Positions 48,724 through 58,173 of a DNA stretch of 64,000 bases are shown piece by piece. Position 1 is the stretch's first letter. Every line of letters begins with the position of its first letter. The DNA is from Parabacteroides sp. FAFU027 (GTDB taxonomy: Bacteria; Bacteroidota; Bacteroidia; Bacteroidales; UBA7332). The position numbers were made by a program, and so were the translations under genes. Below the pieces are notes generated by a model, which made no database searches, had not been told where the DNA came from, and saw nothing but the letters and a program-made list of their open reading frames with translations. The stretch lies in the NCBI RefSeq assembly GCF_022808675.1, contig NZ_JAKZKV010000002.1:186001-250000 (forward strand), read 5' to 3'.

Positions 48724-49434
48724 TTATAAAAAGATATCTTTTGTTACTTCCCATCTATATGGTCTGTAAATCGTCTTTAATGTCTTGAGCTCTTTAAGGT
48801 CAAGTTTATGCCACTCAGGGACAGGAGTTTGTTTTGATTCATTATTCCATTTCGTCAACGACCATCTTTTCGTGAGGAAATTATAGCTGTATTCTTCGAA
48901 GTCTAAAGTTGATCTGTTAAAGATAGTATTTTCTGCTCCGATAAGCACAAACTCATTGTTTTGATATCTGAATTTATATGTTGTCTGATTTACATCCCAG
49001 CTTCCAATCCAATAAAACAATCTGAACTTAATATTCAGGATCCCTTTTTCGATGTATAATGAGTCAAAAGGATCATCCATTTGAGGAGTATCATGACAAA
49101 GTATAAATGTCTCCGATTTCTCTCGAAGTTTGAATCCATTAGTCATTTTGTCCCGAAAAAGAATCAATAGCATTCTGGGCTGTATGGTGACGATTTCATT
49201 TATGCCCTCTTCTTCCCTTTTGATTTTGACACTATCCCTGTGCTGAATAACCAATGCACAATCGTTTTGCAGGTCTTTATTCAAATCGCCTTCCGAAATT
49301 TTCAATATCTCCCATCCGTTGGGAATAAAATCTGCGATTTTTCTACCTTCCTGTTTGATATTGGGATAAGAAAACGTTTGTCCGGATGCAATTCCGAAGC
49401 ATAAGAACAACAAGAACGAGACTAAGACTTTCAT
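48724..49434 (-). CDS. Hypothetical secreted protein (236 aa)
   Basis: An N-terminal signal peptide (MKVLVSFLLFLCFGIASG, cleaved before QTF) is followed by a mature domain with an EF-hand-like acidic loop, EGDLNKDLQNDCALVIQ, as in FG-GAP-type proteins. Then come beta-strands (IVTIQPRMLLILFRDK, ESETFILCHDTPQMDDPFDS, GILNIKFRLFYWIGSWDVNQTTYKF, RWSLTKWNNES). The pattern GD-N-D-D-A suggests a calcium-stabilised repeat-like fold but only one loop is clear. I do not know a family. It follows the hypothetical gene at 49459 by 24 bp on the same strand, so the two may form an operon. Confidence 0.68.
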   Translation of the reverse strand: MKVLVSFLLFLCFGIASGQTFSYPNIKQEGRKIADFIPNGWEILKISEGDLNKDLQNDCALVIQHRDSVKIKREEEGINEIVTIQPRMLLILFRDKMTNGFKLREKSETFILCHDTPQMDDPFDSLYIEKGILNIKFRLFYWIGSWDVNQTTYKFRYQNNEFVLIGAENTIFNRSTLDFEEYSYNFLTKRWSLTKWNNESKQTPVPEWHKLDLKELKTLKTIYRPYRWEVTKDIFL

Positions 49435-49458
49435 ACAATCCTGATTAATGCCTATTCA

Positions 49459-49953
49459 TTATCTTCTACCCTTTACAATCCTCTCCTTGTAAATCCAGAT
49501 ATGCGACTCCTCATCATGTAAGTCATCCTTTACAGATTGCTTGCTCTCTTCCCCGAGCAACAAACCATCTAAGTATGGGGAAGTCAGGAACCGGTAAATC
49601 ACTTCCTGTTCGGTTTCGACAAATTGCATCTCACCTTCGAGGGGCAATTTATCGTGATTGGCATTGATCAGGCAAATAATCAACTGACCTTCCAGTTCAT
49701 TGAACCAGACATGATAGTTCATATCAATGCTCAACGGGCTGTTCAATAGCTGGTTTTGCACCGAAGTTTTGATTCTCGCGAGTGATGCGAGTATTTCTTC
49801 AGTAGAAATTTCTTTCGCCACCTCCGAAGTTGTAGTCAGAGTCAGGGTATTATGGTAGATTTCTTTCGCTGTCTGGTCGGTTTTGTCCGTCAGAAACAGG
49901 TCGGCCATCTCAAACACCGAAAGATTATTGAAAAGTGTTTGTTTATCAGACAT
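49459..49953 (-). CDS. Hypothetical cytoplasmic protein (164 aa)
   Basis: No signal peptide or membrane segment. It is acidic and helix-strand mixed (VFEMADLFLTDKTDQTAKEIYHNT, ISTEEILASLARIKTSVQNQLL, HVWFNELEGQLIICLINANHDKLP), with a C-terminal HIWIYKERIVKGRR. I do not recognise it. It is upstream of the secreted hypothetical protein at 48724, 24 bp apart. Confidence 0.62.
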   Translation of the reverse strand: MSDKQTLFNNLSVFEMADLFLTDKTDQTAKEIYHNTLTLTTTSEVAKEISTEEILASLARIKTSVQNQLLNSPLSIDMNYHVWFNELEGQLIICLINANHDKLPLEGEMQFVETEQEVIYRFLTSPYLDGLLLGEESKQSVKDDLHDEESHIWIYKERIVKGRR

Positions 49954-50165
49954 AGCAGGATAGATTTGAGGATAGGAACACTGTAACTGTGATATTTATA
50001 TCAAATGATTACCTGCAAATTAAAACAATATATTCCGGAATTCTTCATATCGAATTAAGAATATTTGATAAATAAGAGGATTGTGGACTTAGTTGCACTA
50101 ATTCTCTCAGGAATAAGAGTTTCAGGTATCAAAATGATAGTCAGTTTTTGGGGAATAAATTGCTT

Positions 50166-50355
50166 TTGCTTGAGAAATCTTCGCCTTTGCTTGACGAAAT
50201 TCTTTCATTGCTTGATGATATTCCTTCATTGTTTGATGAAAATTCCTGATTGCTTAGCGAAATTCATCAATTGCTTGACGAAAATTCTTCATTGCTTGAG
50301 TGCACTTCTTCAATTGCTTGACAATCTTCTTCAATTGTTTGATGAAATTCGTGTA
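50166..50355. repeat. Degenerate 21-bp tandem repeat (9 units), heptad-coding on both strands
   Basis: Nine units that begin TTG[CT]TTGAYGAAATTC-like and are 21 bp long, with one single-base phase shift near unit 7/8. Unit starts run 50166, 50187, 50208 and so on. On the minus strand the units read as seven-residue blocks such as QAMKEFR and QAMKEYH with one internal stop; on the plus strand as CLTKFFH and CLTKILH. It could be a decayed coiled-coil gene or a non-coding satellite. Confidence 0.75.
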
Positions 50356-50410
50356 TTGTTATTCATATAACCTGTATATTTTTATCAGAATTGATACTTT
50401 TGAGGCACAA

Positions 50411-50447
50411 AAAAACCTGACTTAGGGACATTTTCAGTCAGGTTTTT
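50411..50447 (-). terminator. Terminator of the DUF255 gene
   Basis: Perfect 11-bp stem, AAAAACCTGAC at 50411-50421 and GTCAGGTTTTT at 50437-50447. It is just downstream of the stop at 50453 on the minus strand. Confidence 0.85.
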
Positions 50448-50452
50448 CGGGC

Positions 50453-52465
50453 TTACAGGAGCTTTATTGCTTCTTCTACTGTATGTACAGGCAATTGGCA
50501 CGTCTTGTTATGGCAAACGTAAATCGTTGTTTCTCCATCCGATATTCGATCTTTGAGTAAAGGCAGGTTCTCGCTGTCGCCTCCGGCAAATATCACATTC
50601 GGAAGATATCGTTTTTGTAGTTCCAATGCAGTCCCGATGGTATTTTTCCCGGTAATGACCACTTCGCAGGTCGGATGGGTGAGCTTCCCTGCCAGCATCG
50701 CCCAGTTGGCATAATAGATTCCACCCTGTAGAAACTGTTCTCCCACGGTAAGCAACATCTCTTGCGCACGCGATGAATATTCCGGCAAGTCATAGAGAGC
50801 ACCAAGTCTCAACAATACGTGGGCAAATGCCGAGTTTGACGATACGATGACATTGTCGGCAACTTCCATTTTTCGGGTAAACAGGGTATTTGATTCATCG
50901 GAGGTGTAATAGAAAAGCGGACTTTCAGCCGATGCGAAATGTTCCAACACCTGTTCTGCCTGATAGCGACTTTGTTCCAGCCAATGGATGTCAAAAGTGA
51001 CCTGGTAAAGGTCAATCCAGGCCGCAGCCAACAGTGCATAGTCATCAAGAAACGCTTCCACTGTAGCTTCGCCATTTTTATAATTCCGGTAAAGACGACC
51101 TTCCCTGAGCATCTTTTCTTCCAGAAAACCTGCCAGCAGTAATGCTTTGTGCAAATATTCTGTTTTGCCCAACGCCTTGTAGGCATCGACGTATCCCGTT
51201 AGCACTAACGCATTCCAGGCAGTCAGAATTTTATCATCCGTGGTGGGCCGGATGCGCTTACTCCGTTCATACAGTAGAAACCCGTTTGTGCGCTCCAATA
51301 GTTCGTTGAAAGATGCCGGATCAATGCCATTTTCTCTGGCAAAGTCAGATGGCAGGTCATGATAATGCAGGATGTTTTTTCCCTTCTCCCAGTTTCCTTC
51401 CTCGAAGATGTGGTAAAAATCAGCCATCAGCCCGGCTGTCTCCGGATCAACAGCATTATCGAACTCCGTTTTTGTCCAGACATAAAATTTCCCCTCTTCG
51501 TGTTCGCTGTCTGCGTCGATGGACGAGTAATATCCTCCTTCCGGACTCAACAACTCCCTTTCCAGAAATGCAATGGTTTGTTCCACCACTTTGGCATAGC
51601 TTTTCCGATGGCCATTCTGATAAGCGTGGGAATAGAGGCTGATTAGTTGGGCATTGTCATACAGCATTTTTTCGAAATGCGGCACTAACCAATTTTCATC
51701 AGTCGAATATCGTGCAAATCCCCCACCTATCTGGTCATAGATTCCACCTCTTTTCATCGCGTTCAGTGTTGTGCGTACTGCCTCCAGAGCCTTTTCATTT
51801 CCCGTCTGGGAATGATATTGCAGCATAAATTCCCATCCTACGGGCATCATAAACTTGGGGGCACCTTTCGTTCCTCCCTGCTCAAAATCGACATGTGACA
51901 GCATATGGGCAAATGCCTTATCGTAGTCTGCTTTTGACAAGACTGACATCGTATTTTCCGCCATTTCAAAGGGATTCATACTAATTCCGGTTGACAATGA
52001 AATGGCAGCATCGACTATCCGCCGGTAATCGGTATGATAGAGATTGGCCAGTTGTTGTAAAAGACTGCTCCATTGCGTTGGATGGAAGTAGGTAGCGGCA
52101 TAAAAAGGTCTTCCGTCTGGCAACGCAAAGGCATTGAGCGGCCATCCTCCTCTTCCGCTCACCAGTTGTGCCGCTTCCATATAGATTTGGTCAATGTCGG
52201 GGCGCTCTTCCCGATCCACTTTGATGCAGACGAAGTGCCTATTCATGATCTCCGCTATCGTTGCATCGGAAAACGACTCATGTGCCATCACATGACACCA
52301 GTGACATGCCGCATACCCGATGCTGATGAGTAACGGTTTATTTTCGTTTTTGGCCTTTGCCAGTGCCTCTTCGCCCCATTCGTACCAGTCCACCGGGTTG
52401 TTGGCGTGCTGTTGCAGGTAAGGGCTGCGGGCTTTTGATAATCTGTTTAGGTTTTGTGCTTCCAT
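50453..52465 (-). CDS. Thioredoxin-fold DUF255/YyaL-type protein (670 aa)
   Basis: An N-terminal thioredoxin-like domain of the DUF255 type at about residues 8-170 ([35 protein letters not shown] with Cys54-x-x-Cys57, [16 protein letters not shown]-like [26 protein letters not shown]). It is followed by an (alpha/alpha)6-barrel-like region ([63 protein letters not shown]). The family is known as YyaL or spermatogenesis-associated protein 20-like. Its biochemical role is unknown, and the barrel resembles N-acylglucosamine epimerase/cellobiose epimerase folds. It is cytoplasmic, full-length and stands alone. Confidence 0.92.
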   Translation of the reverse strand: MEAQNLNRLSKARSPYLQQHANNPVDWYEWGEEALAKAKNENKPLLISIGYAACHWCHVMAHESFSDATIAEIMNRHFVCIKVDREERPDIDQIYMEAAQLVSGRGGWPLNAFALPDGRPFYAATYFHPTQWSSLLQQLANLYHTDYRRIVDAAISLSTGISMNPFEMAENTMSVLSKADYDKAFAHMLSHVDFEQGGTKGAPKFMMPVGWEFMLQYHSQTGNEKALEAVRTTLNAMKRGGIYDQIGGGFARYSTDENWLVPHFEKMLYDNAQLISLYSHAYQNGHRKSYAKVVEQTIAFLERELLSPEGGYYSSIDADSEHEEGKFYVWTKTEFDNAVDPETAGLMADFYHIFEEGNWEKGKNILHYHDLPSDFARENGIDPASFNELLERTNGFLLYERSKRIRPTTDDKILTAWNALVLTGYVDAYKALGKTEYLHKALLLAGFLEEKMLREGRLYRNYKNGEATVEAFLDDYALLAAAWIDLYQVTFDIHWLEQSRYQAEQVLEHFASAESPLFYYTSDESNTLFTRKMEVADNVIVSSNSAFAHVLLRLGALYDLPEYSSRAQEMLLTVGEQFLQGGIYYANWAMLAGKLTHPTCEVVITGKNTIGTALELQKRYLPNVIFAGGDSENLPLLKDRISDGETTIYVCHNKTCQLPVHTVEEAIKLL

Positions 52466-52608
52466 AGACTAAGAAACAATCAGCCAGGGGTTTTGGTTTG
52501 TGCAATAAGAATAGACTGTTTTGTTTAGAAAACAATTTCTACCATGAATTTATCTGCTGATAGTATCATCTGATATTATCAGCAGATAAATAACCGGATT
52601 GTTTTAAT

Positions 52609-52616
52609 TACATTTG
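52609..52616 (+). promoter_or_regulatory. -7 promoter element of the HEPN/MNT operon (TACATTTG)
   Basis: Exact TAnnTTTG match, 27 bp before the ATG at 52643. No clear -33 TTTG was seen. Confidence 0.55.
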
Positions 52617-52642
52617 TGAAGTTCAAACCAAATTACAACGCT

Positions 52643-53044
52643 ATGTTATCGGAAGATATCAGATAGAAACAACGCTTTCAGAATTTTGAAAAATCGCTTC
52701 ATTATCTGGAAGAAGCCTTATCAATTGCAGCTCCTGATATTATTCAGCGTGCCGGATTGATTCAGTTTTTTGAACTCAGTTTCGAATTAGGCTGGAAAGT
52801 GTTGAAAGATTATCTGGAAGAACAAGGATTTGCAGATGTCAAATCACCCCGCGCTGCAATTAAGAAGGCTTTCGAAACCGAACTGATTACAGATGGACAC
52901 ACCTGGCTTCAGGCATTGGAAGACCGGAATCTCACAACACAGACATATGATGAAGAGACTGTGTTGGAAGTCGAACATCTGATCCGCAATATTTATTATC
53001 CTTTACTGAAAGAGTTAGATACAGAACTTCACCGGAAATTGTAA
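52643..53044 (+). pseudogene. HEPN-type nucleotidyltransferase-substrate-binding protein (HI0074-like) with early in-frame TAG
   Basis: The frame from the ATG at 52643 to 53044 reads MLSEDIR, stop, KQRFQNFEKSLHYLEEALSI, then on into ELSFELGWKVLKDYLEEQG and HWL-like TWLQALEDRNLTTQTYDEE. The family normally starts with a pattern like DIRWKQRFQNFEKAL, so the TAG at 52664-52666 is a TGG (Trp) to TAG change in codon 8. The rest of the frame is intact to a normal C-terminus. Translation could restart at an internal ATG (52757, 95 aa), which would lose the first 38 residues and the first helix. It overlaps nothing and is 2 bp from the MNT gene at 53047, the normal HEPN-MNT layout. It is either inactivated or a sequencing error at one base. 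Confidence 0.82.
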
Positions 53045-53046
53045 TT

Positions 53047-53361
53047 ATGTTTGGACTTAAAGAATCTGATATCCTGGCAATCCGGGAAATCTTATCCCGT
53101 TATCCTGAAGTTGAACATGCTTATGTCTTTGGAAGCCGTGTAAAAGGTAATTATCGTAACGGAAGTGATGTTGATATTGCTCTTAAAGGCGAAACCCTTA
53201 CTTACAGCATAGTTTCAACGATAAGTTTCTCTCTGAATGAAGAGACTATTATGCCTTATCACTTTGATGTGTTGAATTATCACACTATCAGAAACGAGCA
53301 ATTAACAGAACACATTGACCGGGTGGGTGTTTGCTTTTATACCAGAGCTGGAAATGAATGA
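53047..53361 (+). CDS. Minimal nucleotidyltransferase (MNT), partner of the HEPN protein (104 aa)
   Basis: A small MNT-type nucleotidyltransferase of the HI0073/MntA kind. The core motif is VFGSRVKGNYRNGSDVDIAL with Ser30, Asp41 and Asp43, followed by Asp74 in YHFDVLNY as the third carboxylate. It is preceded 2 bp upstream by its HEPN partner gene, which carries an early stop. In MNT/HEPN modules the MNT protein acts as antitoxin or as a modifier of the HEPN RNase. A paralogue without these aspartates is at 4327-4632. Loss of the HEPN partner would leave this enzyme without its usual target. Confidence 0.9.
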   Translation: MFGLKESDILAIREILSRYPEVEHAYVFGSRVKGNYRNGSDVDIALKGETLTYSIVSTISFSLNEETIMPYHFDVLNYHTIRNEQLTEHIDRVGVCFYTRAGNE

Positions 53362-53375
53362 TATCACTCATTAAC

Positions 53376-53463
53376 CACACAGATGACACTGATGCTTTGT
53401 AACACAGATAATCACGGATTAGAAAAATATGAGTCCATCCGTCTTATCCATCCCATCTGTGTG
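53376..53463. repeat. Small inverted-repeat element (CACACAGATG family)
   Basis: CACACAGATG at 53376-53385 and the complement CATCTGTGTG at 53454-53463, with inner ACGGAT/ATCCGT parts. This ACACAGAT...ATCTGTGT type is a common intergenic sequence in many Bacteroidota and other bacteria (general knowledge). It lies between the MNT and adenosylhomocysteinase genes. Confidence 0.6.
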
Positions 53464-53525
53464 CCAATCAGTCCGCTATTTCAATCTCCTTCAACCATTT
53501 TCCCGGAATTTTCCCATTATTTTTC

Positions 53526-53533
53526 TACATTTG
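53526..53533 (+). promoter_or_regulatory. -7 promoter element of adenosylhomocysteinase gene (TACATTTG)
   Basis: Exact TAnnTTTG followed by C, 31 bp before the ATG at 53557. No clear -33 TTTG was seen. Confidence 0.65.
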
Positions 53534-53556
53534 CACTCTAAATCTTCAAAAGAATT

Positions 53557-54975
53557 ATGTCAGAAAAATTATTTTCAGAACTTCCATATAAAGTGGCCGA
53601 TATGAGTCTGGCCGATTTCGGAAGAAAAGAGATCGAATTGGCTGAGGTAGAGATGCCCGGCCTGATGGCTTTGCGCGAAAAATTCGGCAAGGAGAAACCA
53701 TTGAAAGGCGCTCGTATCATGGGATCACTCCACATGACCATCCAGACTGCCGTATTGATCGAAACCCTCGTAGAACTTGGCGCTGAAGTGCGTTGGGTGA
53801 GCTGTAATATTTATTCGACTCAGGATCACGCTGCGGCTGCGATCGCTGCTGCCGGTATCCCCGTTTACGCATGGAAAGGTGAAACACTGGAAGAATACTG
53901 GTGGTGTACCCTTCAGGCATTGCGTTTCCCGGGCGGTAAAGGTCCTAATGTGATCGTGGACGATGGAGGTGATGCGACCATGATGATTCACGTAGGATAT
54001 GAAGCTGAGAAAAATGCTGCCATACTGGACAAAGTAGCCGGTGGAGAAGACGAAGCGGAACTTTACAAAATCCTCAAAAACGTTCTCAAAGAAAATAATA
54101 CCATCTGGTCATCTATGTTGCCGGAAATCCGTGGTGTATCTGAAGAGACTACCACCGGAGTTCACCGCTTGTACCAGATGATGCAGGAAGGCAAACTGTT
54201 GTTCCCTGCCTTCAATGTAAATGACTCGGTTACCAAATCAAAATTCGATAACCTGTACGGTTGCCGCGAGTCGTTGGCTGACGGTATCAAGCGCGCTACC
54301 GACATTATGCTGGCAGGTAAAGTGGTGGTTGTATGCGGATACGGTGATGTGGGTAAAGGCTGCGCAAACTCTATGCGTTCATACGGTGCCCGCGTAATCG
54401 TAACCGAGATTGACCCGATCTGCGCATTGCAGGCTGCTATGGAAGGTTACCGCGTAACTACTGTGGAAGAGGCGCTGGCAGAAGGTGATATCTACGTGAC
54501 CACTACCGGTAACTGCGACATCATTACCATCGACCACATGGCTAAGATGAAAGACAACGCTATTGTTTGTAACATCGGCCACTTCGACAATGAAATTCAG
54601 GTTGAAAAACTGAAACAATATCCGGGAATCAAAGCCCGCAACATCAAACCTCAGGTTGATCAATATTTCTTCCCCGAAGGTCACTCAATTATCCTGTTGG
54701 CAGACGGACGCTTAGTGAACCTCGGCTGTGCAACCGGCCACCCATCGTTTGTGATGAGTAACTCGTTTACCAACCAGACTCTGGCTCAGATTGAACTTTT
54801 CACCAACAACTATGCAACCGGCGTTTACGTGTTGCCTAAGAAGCTGGATGAAGAGGTGGCTCGCCTGCACCTGGAAAAAATCGGTGTGAAACTGACTACC
54901 CTGACTGAAAAACAGGCTGCATACCTGGGCATCTCGGCAGATGGTCCGTACAAACCCGAACATTACCGTTATTAA
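53557..54975 (+). CDS. ahcY: Adenosylhomocysteinase (472 aa)
   Basis: Full-length SAH hydrolase. Family motifs: [94 protein letters not shown], the NAD-binding [34 protein letters not shown], and the C-terminal MGKPHYRY-like [10 protein letters not shown]. It hydrolyses S-adenosylhomocysteine to adenosine and homocysteine, which removes product inhibition of methyltransferases. It has its own promoter and a paired repeat hairpin 20 bp after the stop. The length suits the bacterial enzyme with its insert. Confidence 0.97.
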   Translation: MSEKLFSELPYKVADMSLADFGRKEIELAEVEMPGLMALREKFGKEKPLKGARIMGSLHMTIQTAVLIETLVELGAEVRWVSCNIYSTQDHAAAAIAAAGIPVYAWKGETLEEYWWCTLQALRFPGGKGPNVIVDDGGDATMMIHVGYEAEKNAAILDKVAGGEDEAELYKILKNVLKENNTIWSSMLPEIRGVSEETTTGVHRLYQMMQEGKLLFPAFNVNDSVTKSKFDNLYGCRESLADGIKRATDIMLAGKVVVVCGYGDVGKGCANSMRSYGARVIVTEIDPICALQAAMEGYRVTTVEEALAEGDIYVTTTGNCDIITIDHMAKMKDNAIVCNIGHFDNEIQVEKLKQYPGIKARNIKPQVDQYFFPEGHSIILLADGRLVNLGCATGHPSFVMSNSFTNQTLAQIELFTNNYATGVYVLPKKLDEEVARLHLEKIGVKLTTLTEKQAAYLGISADGPYKPEHYRY

Positions 54976-54996
54976 TTTCTGGTAGAAATTGAAAGC

Positions 54997-55059
54997 AAAG
55001 AGACACAAAGATGGTTTTGCATTAAATAAATTGATGCTTTACCTGCTTTGTGTCTCTTT
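54997..55059 (+). terminator. Hairpin after ahcY, repeat family AAAGAGACACAAAG
   Basis: Perfect 14-bp arms, AAAGAGACACAAAG at 54997-55010 and CTTTGTGTCTCTTT at 55046-55059, with a 35-nt loop. It resembles the AAAGACACAAAG-type intergenic repeats common in Bacteroidota. It may end the ahcY transcript. Confidence 0.6.
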
Positions 55060-55126
55060 CTTGTTTTCACGGTAGTATAATTTGCTAATCTTCAAATTCT
55101 CAAATTTTCAAATTATAATTAATTCC

Positions 55127-57670
55127 ATGAATAAGATTGATTTCAAAAAACTATGGCCTTATCTGGCGGCTATTGTGGTTTTTATGGTGATATCGATCGG
55201 CTATTTCGGCTCCGATATTATCGATGGTAAGGTTTTGTTCCAGGGGGATACCCGCCAGGGACTTGCCAACGGTCATGAGATAGGTGAATATTTTGCCAAA
55301 AGCGGCGAAGTAACCCGTTGGACCGGAACCGTATTCAGCGGTATGCCTACTTACCAGATGTCTCCCAACTTTGGTTCGGCTAACCTTTTCCGCAACGTGA
55401 CCCAGTTGCTGATGCTTTATCTTCCATCACCGGCGAGTCTCATTTTCCTGATGCTGATCGGCTTTTTTATTCTGCTGAAATCGTTGCGTGTTCGCACCGA
55501 TTTATCCGTATTGGGAGCTATTGCCTGGACTTTCTCCTCTTATTTTTTCATTATCATTGAAGCCGGACACATCTGGAAATTTGCCACATTAGCTTATGTA
55601 CCACCTGTAATCGGTGGCGTGATACTGGCTTATCGAGGACGTTACTGGCTGGGCGGTGTGATTGCTGCTCTGTTTGTGGCTTTGCAGGTATTGTCAAACC
55701 ACGTGCAGATGTCTTACTACTTTATGTTCGTCATCGCTGCATTGGTGGTTTCTTTCTTTGTGGAAGCCATTCGACAGAAAGAGTTGCCCCGTTTCTTCAA
55801 AGCTACCGTTACGTTGCTCATTGCTGCAGTTATCGGTGTTTGTATCAACCTTTCCAACCTGTATCATACCTATGAGTACAGTAAGCAGACGATCCGTGGA
55901 AAAGCTGAACTGACACACTCGGCTCCTAAAACTGCTCAGGCTCAAGCTCAGAATCCTGCAAATCCCGCTGGCCAGAATGCCACAACAGCTAATCAGACAG
56001 CATCGGGATTAGAGCGTGATTATATCGTACAATGGAGTTATGGTAAAGGTGAGACCTGGTCATTGTTGATTCCAAACGTAAAAGGTGGAGCTACAGGTGC
56101 TCTTGGTCAAAATGAAATCGCTAAGGATAAGCTTAATTCACAATATGCAGAAATGCTTTCCCAACAAAACCAATATTGGGGTGACCAGCCGTTTACATCA
56201 GGTCCGGTGTATGTCGGTGCATTTGTTTTAGCTTTGTTTATCTTCGGTCTTTTTGTGGTCGAAGGTACGCTTGCTTGGCCATTATTTGTGGTAACAGCCC
56301 TCTCTATTTTCCTTTCCTGGGGAAAAAACATGATGTGGTTTACCAATATCTTCCTCGACTACATGCCAATGTACAATAAGTTCCGTGCCGTATCGTCTAT
56401 TCTGGTAATCGCTGAATTTACGATACCGTTACTGGCTGTATTGGCACTGAAGAAGATTATCGAGAAACCGTCTATCCTTCTTGAAAATAAGAAGGCGACC
56501 TATACTTCATTGGGGTTGACTGCCGGTATTTCTTTGATTTTTGCATTGATGCCAACCGTGTTCTTTGATTTTCTGAGTCAGCAAGAGGTGGAAAGCATTT
56601 TACCGCAGGTGAATATGAATCCGCAATTGGCACCAGTGGTCGAAAACCTGAAATCGGTGCGAGAAGCTATATTCACAGCAGATGCATGGAGGAGTTTTAT
56701 CGTCGTATTGGTGGGAGCGGTAATCATGTTCCTGTTTGCGAAAGATAAAATCAAAAGCGGTCTTATGGTGGGTCTTATCGCCCTGCTTTGCCTGATCGAT
56801 ATGGGTGGTGTAAACAAACGTTACCTGAACAGTGAAAAGTTCATGTATCCGCGAGAAATCAGTAATCCTTTCCCGAAAACAGCTGCCGATGAGCAAATCC
56901 TTCAGGATAAAGATCCGGATTTCCGTGTTTTCAACATGACGGTTGATCCATTCAATGATGCTACAACTTCTTATTATCACAAATCGGTGGGCGGTTACCA
57001 TGCTGCTAAATTACGCCGTTATCAGGATATGATTGACTTCCACCTGACTCCGGAGTTCATGCGTATGCAGCATTACAAAACCTTCCAGGATTTTGTGGAT
57101 AAAAAGGATAGCATCCCTGTATTGAATATGCTGAATACGAAGTATTTTATTCTGGGAACTCAGCAAGGTCAGGTAGCTGTGCCTAATCCGGGAGCGATGG
57201 GTAATGCCTGGTTTGTCAGCGAATTGAAGTGGGTGAACAATGCCGATGAGGAGATTGATGCCCTTAACAACTTCAATCCGGTAAAAACAGCTATTGTGGA
57301 TAAACGATTTGAGAATGTTCTGCCTAAAACCACAGCAGCTCATGACTCAACTTCTACTGTAAAGCTGACCTCTTATGCGCCGAATAAACTGGTATATAAG
57401 TCTCATTCAGCAACTCCGGGTGTAGCCGTATTCAGTGAAGTTTACTATCCGGGTTGGAAAGCAACAGTTGATGGCAAAGAGGTGGAAATCGGACGTGTAA
57501 ACTACATCCTCCGTGCTCTTCAATTGACTGGCGGTGACCACGAGATTGTATTCACATTTATCCCTAAAACTATCACCCTGACTGAAACAGTCGCTTATGC
57601 TGCAATGGCTATTTTGCTACTGGGAGTCGTAGGTTATATATTCTTAGGGCGTAAAAAAGAACAAGAGTAA
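55127..57670 (+). CDS. YfhO-family polytopic membrane protein (847 aa)
   Basis: The start at 55127 (MNKIDFKKLWPYLAAIVVFMVISIG) was preferred to an upstream in-frame Met in AT-rich DNA. About 12 hydrophobic segments are visible. The family signatures are the lumenal FQGDTRQGLANGHEIGEYFAKSGE with VFSGMPTYQM, the IEAGHIWKFATLAYVPPVIGG region, LSNHVQMSYYFMFV, and a soluble C-terminal domain with VFSEVYYPGWKATVDGKEVEI. YfhO proteins are predicted glycosyltransferases of the GT-C type, and in Firmicutes they modify teichoic acids. In Bacteroidota the acceptor is unknown. A low-complexity linker (AQAQAQNPANPAGQNATTANQ) sits in a loop. Confidence 0.9.
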   Translation: MNKIDFKKLWPYLAAIVVFMVISIGYFGSDIIDGKVLFQGDTRQGLANGHEIGEYFAKSGEVTRWTGTVFSGMPTYQMSPNFGSANLFRNVTQLLMLYLPSPASLIFLMLIGFFILLKSLRVRTDLSVLGAIAWTFSSYFFIIIEAGHIWKFATLAYVPPVIGGVILAYRGRYWLGGVIAALFVALQVLSNHVQMSYYFMFVIAALVVSFFVEAIRQKELPRFFKATVTLLIAAVIGVCINLSNLYHTYEYSKQTIRGKAELTHSAPKTAQAQAQNPANPAGQNATTANQTASGLERDYIVQWSYGKGETWSLLIPNVKGGATGALGQNEIAKDKLNSQYAEMLSQQNQYWGDQPFTSGPVYVGAFVLALFIFGLFVVEGTLAWPLFVVTALSIFLSWGKNMMWFTNIFLDYMPMYNKFRAVSSILVIAEFTIPLLAVLALKKIIEKPSILLENKKATYTSLGLTAGISLIFALMPTVFFDFLSQQEVESILPQVNMNPQLAPVVENLKSVREAIFTADAWRSFIVVLVGAVIMFLFAKDKIKSGLMVGLIALLCLIDMGGVNKRYLNSEKFMYPREISNPFPKTAADEQILQDKDPDFRVFNMTVDPFNDATTSYYHKSVGGYHAAKLRRYQDMIDFHLTPEFMRMQHYKTFQDFVDKKDSIPVLNMLNTKYFILGTQQGQVAVPNPGAMGNAWFVSELKWVNNADEEIDALNNFNPVKTAIVDKRFENVLPKTTAAHDSTSTVKLTSYAPNKLVYKSHSATPGVAVFSEVYYPGWKATVDGKEVEIGRVNYILRALQLTGGDHEIVFTFIPKTITLTETVAYAAMAILLLGVVGYIFLGRKKEQE

Positions 57671-57691
57671 GCTCGTCTATGGATAATATCA

Positions 57692-57731
57692 AGATCCGGC
57701 ATTCTTAATTATAGAAATGTCGGATCTTTTT
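57692..57731. terminator. Terminator after the YfhO gene
   Basis: 12-bp stem with one G.U pair, AGATCCGGCATT at 57692-57703 and its partner ending in CGGATCT at 57726, followed by TTTTTATTT. The flanking T-run overlaps the stop codon of the convergent ferritin-like gene at 57730. Confidence 0.8.
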
Positions 57732-58173
57732 ATTTCTGGATGTTCAGATCATTTATTAAGCTATCTCTATGGGCCTTTTCTTCAGAGGCAATAGTTATAA
57801 GCACTCCTTTTATATGATCATTGTCAGTTATATTCGCAAGATCAAGATACATTTTGCAGGCCTGTTCTTCTGCTTTGATTGCTTCGTAAATAACCTCATT
57901 CAAATCTGACACCTCTTCAGAATGGTAAATCTCAGTTTGATCTAAATCTATTATCAGATTAATTTCCTTATCACCCAAAAGTTCTTGCTCAAGGACATTT
58001 GACAGGATTGCTTTATGTCTTATTTCATCTGTGGCAAGTTGCTCCCACAGAGTCCTCTTCTCATAGTTGGTTGTTGATTGCGCTTGCTGTGTATAATATC
58101 TTATTGCGTTCTGTTCTTCACTAATGGCGAAGCGGAGAACATCAGAAATTGTATCAAATGTTATTTTTTTCAT
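57730..58173 (-). CDS. Ferritin-like four-helix protein (147 aa)
   Basis: Rubrerythrin/ferritin-like fold with paired ExxH motifs: Glu20 in SEEQNAIRYY, Glu50-x-x-His53 in DEIRH, Glu103 in AEEQACKMY, and Glu132-x-x-His135 in EEKAHR. These form a diiron site in each half of a four-helix bundle. A linker with acidic residues joins the halves. No rubredoxin-type Cys cluster is present. A role in iron oxidation or peroxide defence is likely. It is divergent from the response regulator gene across a 270-bp gap. Confidence 0.85.
   Translation of the reverse strand: MKKITFDTISDVLRFAISEEQNAIRYYTQQAQSTTNYEKRTLWEQLATDEIRHKAILSNVLEQELLGDKEINLIIDLDQTEIYHSEEVSDLNEVIYEAIKAEEQACKMYLDLANITDNDHIKGVLITIASEEKAHRDSLINDLNIQK

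Larger units (their letters stand above)
49954..50452. other. Intergenic region with 21-bp tandem repeat
   Basis: 499 bp. Contents: an AT-rich segment, the tandem repeat at 50166-50355, and a terminator at 50411-50447. A 101-codon open stretch on the plus strand (50065-50370) exists only because the repeat unit is a multiple of three, and it lacks protein-like content outside the repeat. Confidence 0.6.

Noticed and set aside
50166-50355. CRISPR-like array
   Set aside because: The units are directly adjacent with no spacers, are degenerate, and no cas genes are near.
50065-50370. 101-codon open frame on the plus strand over the 21-bp repeat
   Set aside because: Openness follows from the repeat length being a multiple of three; there is no normal gene context or start signal.
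53362-53556. SAM or SAH riboswitch before ahcY
   Set aside because: No conserved riboswitch core was recognised; the fold present is the dispersed CACACAGATG repeat.
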